In this document: in pieces, positions 26,933 through 34,125 of the stretch | How the letters are laid out: each line of letters starts with the position of its first letter | Position numbering within the stretch: the first letter of the stretch is position 1 | NCBI GenBank assembly: GCA_964527565.1 | Contig: CAZGOY010000030.1 | Location: forward strand, 1 to 42,134 | DNA from: JAGXQV01 sp964527565 | Lineage (GTDB): Bacteria > Pseudomonadota > Gammaproteobacteria > Burkholderiales > Sulfuricellaceae | DNA length: 42,134 bases | Reading direction: 5' to 3' | Made by a program: the position numbers and the translations under genes | Notes under the pieces: model-generated | Database searches by the model: none | The model's input: the letters and a program-made list of their open reading frames with translations, nothing else | Told to the model about the DNA's origin: nothing

Positions 26933-27531
26933 GACACGGCTTTCAGCACCACGGGCGCCAGCGCCTCGGGCAGTTTGATCAGCTTGAGCGCCGCCTCGTG
27001 ACCGCGCGGGGACATTTTTTTCCAGGTTTTTCTGAGGATGTCGAGCATCTTTTCCTCATCGTAATGACTATACTTGGCGACGAACTCTTCCAGGTAGTGC
27101 TCCAGGAACACCAGATCGACGATGTCTTCCATCATCTGGGTTTCCGGGTTCAGCTTGAGCGCTTCCTTGCGCACGATGGCATGGACGCGGGCGATGGTTT
27201 CCTCATCATAACCGGTTTCGCGCAGGATGTCGGCGGCGAGGTCGGCGTGGAACTTGTAGAGGCGGGTGCGCCACTGTTTGTAGCCGTGCGGCGTCATCGG
27301 GTATTCGCTGCGCGGAATCGCCCAGCGCTTGATGTGCTGGGCGCGTACCGCCAGTTGTACCGCTTCGCTGGCATCCGGCGCGAAACGTCGCTGCATGTCG
27401 CTCATGCGCTGAGCATAGAGCACTTCCTTGGGATATTCCCTGCCGTCCGCCGTCACCTTGTTGGGGTCCTGGGCGTTGACCGCATCAAAGGCGGCGATGG
27501 CGTTTTCAAAGCGTTTGGTGTCGGCAATCAT
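26929..27531 (-). CDS. DUF4202 domain protein
   Basis: This 200-residue soluble protein opens MIADTKRFENAIAAFDAVNAQDPN. It has the conserved AVRAQHIKRWAIPRSEYP and DIVDLVFLEHYLEEFVAKYSH segments of DUF4202, whose His and Asp/Glu residues suggest a metal-dependent HD-like fold. The function is unknown. It heads the operon with norE and norF, so a link to NO or nitrogen-oxide metabolism is plausible but inferred. Confidence 0.85.
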   Translation of the reverse strand: MIADTKRFENAIAAFDAVNAQDPNKVTADGREYPKEVLYAQRMSDMQRRFAPDASEAVQLAVRAQHIKRWAIPRSEYPMTPHGYKQWRTRLYKFHADLAADILRETGYDEETIARVHAIVRKEALKLNPETQMMEDIVDLVFLEHYLEEFVAKYSHYDEEKMLDILRKTWKKMSPRGHEAALKLIKLPEALAPVVLKAVS

Positions 27532-27620
27532 GATGGTTTATTCTCCGGGAAATGATAAACGGGCTATTGTAGCCAATCGGTTTTTACGCATGTTTTTTAC
27601 ATTTTTCCGGGTGCCGGACT

Positions 27621-28403
27621 ATGTTTTCCTGGTTCAGTAAATGGCTGCGCCGCCGCGTGCTGCATGATTCCCTTGTCGCGCCGGAACAATGGCGGCGCGT
27701 GGAAGAACACATGCCGTTCCTGGCCCGTCTTGCCGATGGCGAGCGCCAGCAGCTGCGCCGTCTGGCGTTGCAATTCCTTGGCGAGAAGGCGCTGCACGGC
27801 GCCGGGGAGCTTTCCCTTACGCTCGACGACCGTTTGGCCATCGCCCTGCAAGCCTGCCTGCCGGTATTGCATCTGGGCCTGGATTGGTACGATGGCTGGG
27901 CGGAGGCCATCGTCTATCCCGGCGAATTCCTGGTGTCGCGCAGCATCGTCGATGAGGACGGCATCGTCCACGAATATGACGACGTGCTTTCCGGAGAAGC
28001 CTGGGAAGGCGGGCCGGTGGTGCTGTCCTGGCCGCAGGAAGGCGACCTGGAGGCCGGCGTCAACGTGGTGATCCACGAATTCGTCCACAAGCTCGACATG
28101 CTCAACGGCGTTCCCAGCGGCCATCCGCCTCTGCACGAGGGCATGAGCCGCGAAGCCTGGGCACGCGATTTCTCCGCCGCCTTCGAGGATTTTCTCGAGC
28201 GTCTCGACAATGACGGGGAGACGCCGCTCGACCCCTACGCCGGTGAGCACCCGGCGGAATTCTTCGCCGTGGCGAGCGAGGCGTTTTTCGTCGACCCGCA
28301 ACGTCTGTTCGATGCCTATCCGGCGGTGTATTCCCATTTGACCCGCTTCTACCGCCAGGAACCGCTCGGCCGGAACGTGATCAGGCCGGGTGCAGCGGAA
28401 TGA
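27621..28403 (+). CDS. mtfA: Zinc-dependent peptidase MtfA
   Basis: This 260-residue M90-family peptidase has the zinc motif HEFVHKLD (HExxH, about residues 151-158), followed by NGVPSGHPPL and a downstream HPAEFFAVASEAFF carrying the third-ligand glutamate. In enterobacteria MtfA binds Mlc and affects glucose PTS regulation; the physiological target here is unknown. It is divergent from the DUF4202 operon. Its last 23 bp overlap the convergent gene at 28381. Confidence 0.92.
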   Translation: MFSWFSKWLRRRVLHDSLVAPEQWRRVEEHMPFLARLADGERQQLRRLALQFLGEKALHGAGELSLTLDDRLAIALQACLPVLHLGLDWYDGWAEAIVYPGEFLVSRSIVDEDGIVHEYDDVLSGEAWEGGPVVLSWPQEGDLEAGVNVVIHEFVHKLDMLNGVPSGHPPLHEGMSREAWARDFSAAFEDFLERLDNDGETPLDPYAGEHPAEFFAVASEAFFVDPQRLFDAYPAVYSHLTRFYRQEPLGRNVIRPGAAE

Positions 28404-28794
28404 CCTTGCGCTGCTTCGGCACCACGCCGCCCGCCACGTCGCGGGCACCTTGCATCAGCGACTGGATGGCATTTTGCAGGTTGCTGGTGAAAATCTCCTC
28501 CTGGTAGTGCGTCGGGATGTAGCGCAAGGCCTTGGCCTTTTCCGGCGCATCGGCCAGCGGCATGATTTCGTCCTCGAAAAAAGCGTGCATGAACAGCGGG
28601 CCGGCGGCATAGCGCAGCTTGATGCCCTCGTCGTCGCGGAACAGCACCAGCACGCGCGCGCCTGCTGCTTCTTCCGGGTTGTCCTCCTCGAACACCGGCA
28701 GGTAAACGAAGGCCGCCAGCCCCGGCCGGGCGAGGTAAGACAGGGTTTCCTCGAAGGTCATGCTGCTGGGTGCGGCTGCTTGAGCGTTTTCCAT
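28381..28794 (-). CDS. Conserved hypothetical protein
   Basis: This 137-residue soluble protein starts MENAQAAAPSSMTFEETLSY at the ATG at 28792-28794; a longer start at 28842 is possible. It has no signal peptide, TM or recognised motif. The middle (ARVLVLFRDDEGIKLRYAAGP) looks like beta strands, and the end is basic (PKQRKVIPLHPA). It is convergent with mtfA, overlapping by 23 bp. I cannot assign a function. Confidence 0.7.
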   Translation of the reverse strand: MENAQAAAPSSMTFEETLSYLARPGLAAFVYLPVFEEDNPEEAAGARVLVLFRDDEGIKLRYAAGPLFMHAFFEDEIMPLADAPEKAKALRYIPTHYQEEIFTSNLQNAIQSLMQGARDVAGGVVPKQRKVIPLHPA

Positions 28795-28886
28795 GTGTCG
28801 TGCCTTTGCGCTGTAGTTTGGAACAGGGTTATACCTTAACAAAAACGTCGGGTATGTTCAAGCCCTGCGAATGTTAAACTGCGCGC

Positions 28887-29348
28887 ATGAAATTCATACC
28901 GACATTGATTGCGGCCCTGCTGCTGTTTTCCGCCGTTGCCGCGCCGCCTTTGCACGCGGCTGGCTGCGCCCAGGCGGCGCGGGCCTTGAACCAGCGCCTG
29001 CCGGTCAAGATCGACGAGGCCGAACTGGCATTGATGCTCAATGCGCTCAACGCCAGCCGCAATGCGCGCCTGCCGGAAAAATTCCTCACCAAGCGCGAGG
29101 CGCAGCAGTCCGGCTGGCGCCCGGGGCGCGGCCTGTGGGACATTCCCGCGCTGCACGGCAGGAGCATCGGCGGAGACCGCTTCGCTAACCGCGAGGGCCG
29201 CCTGCCGCGCGGCAACTGGCGTGAAGCCGATCTCGACTACCGGGGCGGGCGGCGCAATGCCAAGCGCCTGGTGTTTTCCAGTGACGGGCGGCGCTGGCTG
29301 ACCGTCGACCATTACCAGACTTTCAGCGAAATTCCGGAGTGCCGATGA
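28887..29348 (+). CDS. Secreted barnase-family ribonuclease
   Basis: This 153-residue protein has a Sec signal peptide (MKFIPTLIAALLLFSAVAAP, cleavage near LHAAG). The mature domain follows barnase/RNase N1 closely: REAQQSGWRPGRGLWD, GRSIGGDRFANREGRLP, NWREADLDY (general-base Glu and an Arg), then RLVFSSDGR and the catalytic-His motif VDHYQTFSEI. The enzyme should be an exported guanyl-preferring endoribonuclease. It is coupled by an ATGA overlap (29345-29348) to a barstar gene, which protects the cytoplasm. Confidence 0.93.
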   Translation: MKFIPTLIAALLLFSAVAAPPLHAAGCAQAARALNQRLPVKIDEAELALMLNALNASRNARLPEKFLTKREAQQSGWRPGRGLWDIPALHGRSIGGDRFANREGRLPRGNWREADLDYRGGRRNAKRLVFSSDGRRWLTVDHYQTFSEIPECR

Positions 29349-29623
29349 AACCGTTGAAGCAGTGCCGTCTGTCCGGCATCCGTTCCGCAGCGCAGTTTTA
29401 CGAAGAATTGGCGCGCCAGCTGGATTTTCCCGCCCATTTCGGGCGCAACCTGGACGCCTTGTGGGATGCCCTGAGCGCCGATGTCGAAGGCCCGCTGGAA
29501 ATCATCTGGCAGGACACGCAGCTTTCCCGCAGCGCCATGGGCGCGGATTATGCCGGGCTGCTGGCCGTGCTGGAGGAAGCCGCGGCGGAACGGGACGACT
29601 TCGCGCTCCGGCTGTTGCCTTGA
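29345..29623 (+). CDS. Barstar-family ribonuclease inhibitor
   Basis: This 92-residue barstar-family protein has the typical FYEELARQLDFPAHFGRNLDALWDAL segment (the helix and loop that occlude the barnase active site, including an acidic residue after the NLDALWD motif) and PLEIIWQDTQLS. Its start overlaps the barnase stop, so inhibitor and enzyme are made together. Cytoplasmic location is expected since it has no signal peptide. Confidence 0.95.
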   Translation: MKPLKQCRLSGIRSAAQFYEELARQLDFPAHFGRNLDALWDALSADVEGPLEIIWQDTQLSRSAMGADYAGLLAVLEEAAAERDDFALRLLP

Positions 29624-29661
29624 AGGAAACAAAAGCGTTAGGCTTACATGATTGATTACCG

Positions 29662-30141
29662 ATGGGAACGACAACCAACGTGAAAACCAGAATTCTCAGC
29701 CTCGTCCTGCTTACCCTCCTGCTCGGCGGCTGCGCCAGGGGTAGTGCTTCCTTTTCCATCAGCGCCGAATTCGCCTTGTCCATCGTGCGCGAGAAGGTCT
29801 ACCTGTGGGATGACACCTACCAGCGTTCCATCACCGTCATGTCGCGCCCCAAGTGCATCACGCGCTACAAGATGCCGCCCGACCCCGGCGATGTCGACAA
29901 GGTGGAGCTGTTCCACGGCGGCGATGGCTATTTCGTGCTGAGGGACAAGCTCGGCCAATACGTGACCAATCTCGCCGACTGCTCGATGACCCAGGTGGAA
30001 GAGAAGATCCAGGACCCCGGCACGCCGGTGGGACATTTCGAGGTGCTGCCGGATCACAGTATGCGTTTTGTGCCGCTTGCCGTCCCCGTTCCGCCGCCGG
30101 CACCCGCCAATAACCGTGAAAGCGAGAAAGTTACACAGTGA
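29662..30141 (+). CDS. Putative lipoprotein
   Basis: This 159-residue protein has a lipoprotein signal (LSLVLLTLLLGGC, lipobox LGGC with Cys at about residue 25). The mature part (REKVYLWDDTYQRSITVMS and a Pro-rich tail) resembles no family I can name. A GTG at 29680 is an alternative start nearer the signal. Its stop overlaps the next gene's start as GTGA (30138-30141). Confidence 0.75.
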   Translation: MGTTTNVKTRILSLVLLTLLLGGCARGSASFSISAEFALSIVREKVYLWDDTYQRSITVMSRPKCITRYKMPPDPGDVDKVELFHGGDGYFVLRDKLGQYVTNLADCSMTQVEEKIQDPGTPVGHFEVLPDHSMRFVPLAVPVPPPAPANNRESEKVTQ

Positions 30142-30572
30142 ACGAAACCCCCTTTGAAGCCATGAACAAATTTGAAGCCAGAAACGAATTGGAGCGCAAG
30201 CTCGAAGCCCTGCACGACGGTACGCTGAGCGAGGCGGATTTTCTCGGCCAACTGGTCGATACGGAAATCTTCATGCCCATCCAGGATGACACCACGGCGC
30301 AAGGTATCCAGCGTTCCACCAGCGCCAAGCCGCTGGTGGTGGAAGATGAAGGCGGCACCCCGGTGATGCTGCTGTTCACCAGCCCGGAGCGCGCCAAGCC
30401 GCTGGTGCGGGAATTCCCCGGATTCGGCGGCGGCCTGCTGACCGAATTCAAGTGGGTGCTGGAAAAACTGGATGATGGTGTGGGGGTTTCCATCAACCCC
30501 ACGTTGGAAATCGGTTACGACATCGAACCGGCGAGCGTGAAACAATTGCAGGCGGGTTTGAAGAAAATTTAA
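30138..30572 (+). CDS. SseB-family protein
   Basis: This 144-residue protein has features of the SseB N-terminal domain: ARNELERKLEALHDGTLSEADFLGQLVDTEIFMP, then TPVMLLFTSPERAKPL and LLTEFKWVLEKLDDGVGVSINP. SseB-like proteins have varied or unknown roles. It probably starts at the GTG overlapping the upstream lipoprotein stop; the ATG at 30162 is an alternative. Confidence 0.8.
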   Translation: MNETPFEAMNKFEARNELERKLEALHDGTLSEADFLGQLVDTEIFMPIQDDTTAQGIQRSTSAKPLVVEDEGGTPVMLLFTSPERAKPLVREFPGFGGGLLTEFKWVLEKLDDGVGVSINPTLEIGYDIEPASVKQLQAGLKKI

Positions 30573-30578
30573 GCCGAC

Positions 30579-31025
30579 ATGCACATCTGGGTCGATGCCG
30601 ACGCCTGTCCGAAACCGGTCAAGGAAATCCTCTTTCGTGCCGCAACGCGCACCGGCATCGCCGTCACCCTGGTTGCCAACCAGTTGCTTGCCGTGCCGCG
30701 TTCGCCGCATATCCGCGCGGTGCAGGTGCCGAAAGGCTTCGATGTCGCCGATGACGAGATCGTGCGGCGGGTCGAAGCCGGCGATCTTGTCATCACCTCG
30801 GATATTCCGCTGGCCGCCGAAGCGATCGGCAAGGGCGGCAGGGTGCTCACCCCGCGCGGAGAAACCTACGACGCCGGTAGCATCGCCGCCGCGCTGACCC
30901 TGCGCAATTTCATGGATACCCTGCGTTCTTCGGGGGTTGAAACCGGCGGGCCGCCATCGTTCAGTGCCAGCGACCAGCATGCCTTTGCGCGGCAATTGGA
31001 TCGGCTGCTGCCGGGCGGGAGATAG
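30579..31025 (+). CDS. DUF188 (YaiI/YqxD family) protein
   Basis: This 148-residue protein has the family's start MHIWVDADACPKPVKEIL, DLVITSDIPLA and the C-terminal LRNFMDTLR segment. The acidic residues in VDADACP and TSDIPLA suggest a PIN-like nuclease fold, but the function is not established. It lies 6 bp after the SseB-like gene. Confidence 0.9.
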   Translation: MHIWVDADACPKPVKEILFRAATRTGIAVTLVANQLLAVPRSPHIRAVQVPKGFDVADDEIVRRVEAGDLVITSDIPLAAEAIGKGGRVLTPRGETYDAGSIAAALTLRNFMDTLRSSGVETGGPPSFSASDQHAFARQLDRLLPGGR

Positions 31026-31133
31026 CGTCGATAGCATCACCCTATTGCGCGTCCGCTGGCATGATTTTAGCGCCCTATTAAACTGGGCACGATTCCTTTA
31101 GAATCGCCAATTTTTTTCGGGATATTCCACAAC

Positions 31134-32360
31134 ATGGCACTGATCGTACAAAAATACGGCGGCACCTCGGTCGGCTCCCCTGACCGGATCAGGAACGTCG
31201 CACAGCGTGTGGCCAAATTCAAGATGCTCGGGCACCAGGTCGTGGTGGTGGTTTCCGCCATGAGCGGGGAAACCAACCGCCTCGTCGCACTGGCCAAGGA
31301 TGTGCAGCCCAACCCCGACCCGCGAGAAATGGACGTGTTGCTCTCCACTGGCGAGCAGGTGACCATTGCCTTGCTGTCGATGGCGCTGATGGAACTGGGG
31401 CTGAAGGCCAAGAGCTATACCGGCTCGCAGGTCAAGATTCTCACCGACAACGCCCACACCAAGGCACGCATTCTCGACATCGACGAGAACAACATCCGTG
31501 CCGATCTGGATGCGGGGCATGTCGTGGTGGTTGCCGGTTTTCAGGGGGTCGATGAAAAGGGCAACATCACTACGCTGGGCCGCGGCGGTTCCGATACCAC
31601 GGGAGTAGCGCTGGCTGCGGCACTGGATGCCGACGAGTGCCAGATTTATACCGATGTCGATGGGGTTTACACCACAGACCCGCGCATTGTCCCTGAAGCG
31701 CGCCGCCTGAAAACCATCACTTTCGAGGAAATGCTGGAAATGGCCAGCCTGGGTTCGAAAGTGCTGCAAATCCGCTCGGTCGAGTTCGCCGGCAAATATA
31801 AAGTCAAACTGCGCGTGCTTTCCAGCTTCGAGGACGAAGGCGAAGGCACCCTGATTACCTTTGAGGAAGAAGATAATATGGAACAAGCGATTATTTCCGG
31901 CATCGCCTTCAACCGCGACGAAGCCAAAATTACCGTGCTCGGCGTGCCTGACCGCCCCGGCATCGCCTACCAGATTCTCGGTCCGGTGGCCGACGCCAAT
32001 GTTGATGTCGATATGATCATCCAGAATGTCGGCGCGGACGGCACCACGGATTTTACTTTCACCGTCCACCGCAACGACTACAAGAAAACGCTGGATGTGC
32101 TCAAGGGCGTGCAGGCACATATCGGTGCCCGCGAAATCAGCGGCGACGACCATATCGCCAAGGTTTCCGTGATCGGTGTCGGCATGCGTTCGCACGCGGG
32201 TATCGCCAGCGCCATGTTCCGTACCCTGGCGGAGGAGGGTATCAACATCCAGATGATTTCCACCTCGGAAATCAAGATTTCCGTGGTGATCGACGAGAAA
32301 TACATGGAATTGGCCGTGCGCGTTCTGCATAAGATCTTCGAGCTCGACCAGGAGCAGTGA
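31134..32360 (+). CDS. lysC: Aspartate kinase
   Basis: This 408-residue enzyme phosphorylates aspartate at the entry to lysine, threonine and methionine synthesis. It starts MALIVQKYGGTSVGSPDRIR and contains STGEQVTIALLSMAL, GRGGSDTTGVALAAAL and DVDGVYTTDP in the kinase domain. Two C-terminal ACT domains (about 265-400, including GVPDRPGIAYQILG and GVGMRSHAGIASAMFRTL) point to feedback control by lysine and/or threonine. The size and layout match the monofunctional beta-proteobacterial form. A TAGAAT at 31099-31104 may be its -10 element, without a clear -35. Confidence 0.96.
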   Translation: MALIVQKYGGTSVGSPDRIRNVAQRVAKFKMLGHQVVVVVSAMSGETNRLVALAKDVQPNPDPREMDVLLSTGEQVTIALLSMALMELGLKAKSYTGSQVKILTDNAHTKARILDIDENNIRADLDAGHVVVVAGFQGVDEKGNITTLGRGGSDTTGVALAAALDADECQIYTDVDGVYTTDPRIVPEARRLKTITFEEMLEMASLGSKVLQIRSVEFAGKYKVKLRVLSSFEDEGEGTLITFEEEDNMEQAIISGIAFNRDEAKITVLGVPDRPGIAYQILGPVADANVDVDMIIQNVGADGTTDFTFTVHRNDYKKTLDVLKGVQAHIGAREISGDDHIAKVSVIGVGMRSHAGIASAMFRTLAEEGINIQMISTSEIKISVVIDEKYMELAVRVLHKIFELDQEQ

Positions 32361-32390
32361 TCCGCTTCCAGGAAGCATAGTTCCGGCAAA

Positions 32391-32419
32391 TCGCTTACCG
32401 GTTATCCGCCGGTAAGCGA
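32391..32419. terminator. Bidirectional hairpin between lysC and moaA
   Basis: TCGCTTACCGG (32391-32401) and CCGGTAAGCGA (32409-32419) form a perfect 11-bp stem with a 7-nt loop between the convergent lysC and moaA genes, overlapping the moaA stop codon. No U-tract follows, so terminator function is likely but not certain. Confidence 0.55.
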
Positions 32420-33391
32420 CATCACGCGCACGATCTTGCCGGGGTTTTCGCGGAACTCATGGCGTTGCGGTTTCAGTTCGATGGCGTTGCGGATGACGTG
32501 CTCCAGCTCATCATCACTCATGCCGGCGCGCAGTAGCGGACGCAGTTCGAGTTTTTCGTCCTGCCCCAGGCACAGGAAAAGGGTGCCATCCACGGACAGG
32601 CGCACGCGGTTGCAGGTGTCGCAAAAATGCTGCGACAGCGGGGTGATGAAGCCGACGCTGAAGGAGCCGTCGGGCGATTGCAGGTAACGCGCCGGTCCGC
32701 CGCCCGGCAATACGCCATCAATCAGCCCGAAGCGCTGTTGCAGGCGTTCCTTGACCGGTTGCAAATCCACATATTGGCTGTTGCGTCCGGTTTCGCCCAT
32801 CGGCATGCTTTCGATCATGCGCAGGATGAAGCCTTGTTCCAGGCAGAAGGCCACCATGTCGTCGATCTCGTCGTCGTTGATGCCCGCCAGCACTACCATG
32901 TTGATCTTGATGGGGGCGAAACCCGCTGCCTTTGCGGCCATCAGGCCGTCGAGCACCTTGCCCAGGGAGTCGCGCCGGGTGATGTCGGCAAAGCGTTGCG
33001 GTTTCAGGGTATCCAGGCTGACGTTGAGGCGCGCTACGCCTGCTTGGCGTAGCGTAACGGCATGTTGTTCCAACTGGGTGGCGTTGGTGCTGAGAGAGAG
33101 GTCACGAACGCCGGGCAGTGTTCCCAGGCGTTGCGTCAACAAGGCAATATCGCGCCGCAGCAGCGGTTCTCCACCGGTCAGGCGCACCTTGCTCACCCCC
33201 AGGCGAGCAAAGGCGCCAACCACCCGCACGACTTCGTCCTGGGTCAGCCAGTGCGCAGGTTCCTCGAAACCGTGAAAACCTTCGGGTATGCAATAGGTGC
33301 AGCGCAGATCGCAACGGTCGGTAACGGAAAGCCGCAGGTATTCGACTTTCCTGCCGAAACGGTCTTGCAAGGGCTGGCTGGATGGGCTCAT
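32402..33391 (-). CDS. moaA: GTP 3',8-cyclase MoaA
   Basis: This radical SAM enzyme starts molybdenum cofactor synthesis from GTP. It has CDLRCTYC (N-terminal cluster) after EYLRLSVTDR, LTGGEPLLR, a C-terminal second-cluster motif FCDTCNRVRLS plus FLCLG, and the C-terminal Gly-Gly required for activity (SLTGG). The ATG at 33391 gives 329 residues, the usual family length; an upstream TTG (33421) would only add ten. It is convergent with lysC and divergent from the UDG gene. Confidence 0.96.
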   Translation of the reverse strand: MSPSSQPLQDRFGRKVEYLRLSVTDRCDLRCTYCIPEGFHGFEEPAHWLTQDEVVRVVGAFARLGVSKVRLTGGEPLLRRDIALLTQRLGTLPGVRDLSLSTNATQLEQHAVTLRQAGVARLNVSLDTLKPQRFADITRRDSLGKVLDGLMAAKAAGFAPIKINMVVLAGINDDEIDDMVAFCLEQGFILRMIESMPMGETGRNSQYVDLQPVKERLQQRFGLIDGVLPGGGPARYLQSPDGSFSVGFITPLSQHFCDTCNRVRLSVDGTLFLCLGQDEKLELRPLLRAGMSDDELEHVIRNAIELKPQRHEFRENPGKIVRVMSLTGG

Positions 33392-33444
33392 GCGAGGGAT
33401 AGTAATCTTTTCGCTCAACAATACAAGCCGGGTAAATCAAGAAA

Positions 33445-34092
33445 ATGAATGAAAGCACCATTTTTTCACGGGACTGCCGCGATTGCCCGCGTCTGGCGGG
33501 ATTTCTCGACCAGGTAAGGAGCGAACATCCAGATTATCATGCTGGGCCGGTTGCGCCTTTCGGGGATGCCGCCCCCGGTTTACTGATCGTCGGGCTGGCC
33601 CCCGGAATGCACGGCGCCAACCGCACGGGGCGCCCCTTTACGGGAGATCATGCCGGTATCCTGCTGTATGAAACCTTGCATCGTCACGGCTATGCCAGCC
33701 GTCCGCTTTCGATTTCTGCGGACGACGGGCTGGAATTGAGCGACTGCCGCATCACCAATGCAGTGAAATGCCTACCGCCGCAAAACAAACCGGAACCGGC
33801 GGAAATCCGCCAATGTAACGGCTACCTGAGTCGCGAAATCGCGCTTTTGCCCCCACGGGCGGCAATCCTGGCGTTGGGCAACATCGCACATGGCGCCGTG
33901 CTGCGCGCAGTGGGCATGAAACTCAAGGATTTCCCCTTTTCGCATGCGGCCGTTCACCATTTGCCCGGCGGTCAGACGCTTTACGACAGCTATCACTGTA
34001 GCCGCTACAATACGCAAACCCGGCGGCTTACCCCGCAAATGTTCGACGCGGTTTTCACCCGCATCCGTGCGGATAGTTCGTCAGACGAGTAA
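33445..34092 (+). CDS. Uracil-DNA glycosylase, family 5 (UDGb) type
   Basis: This 215-residue protein has an N-terminal CRDCPRL cysteine pair typical of Fe-S UDGs. Motif 1 is GLAPGMHGANRTGRPFTGDH, closely resembling the family-5 GLAPAAHGGNRTGRxFTGD, and the late motif HCSRYNTQTRRLT takes the place of HPSxxNxxTGRLT. NAVKCLPPQNKP is the cluster-proximal segment. It would remove uracil and other deaminated bases from DNA. It lies 33 bp upstream of mutS in the same direction, a plausible DNA-repair operon. Confidence 0.88.
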   Translation: MNESTIFSRDCRDCPRLAGFLDQVRSEHPDYHAGPVAPFGDAAPGLLIVGLAPGMHGANRTGRPFTGDHAGILLYETLHRHGYASRPLSISADDGLELSDCRITNAVKCLPPQNKPEPAEIRQCNGYLSREIALLPPRAAILALGNIAHGAVLRAVGMKLKDFPFSHAAVHHLPGGQTLYDSYHCSRYNTQTRRLTPQMFDAVFTRIRADSSSDE

Positions 34093-34125
34093 AACAAACC
34101 GCTATCCTCCAATTCGCGCGAGAAC

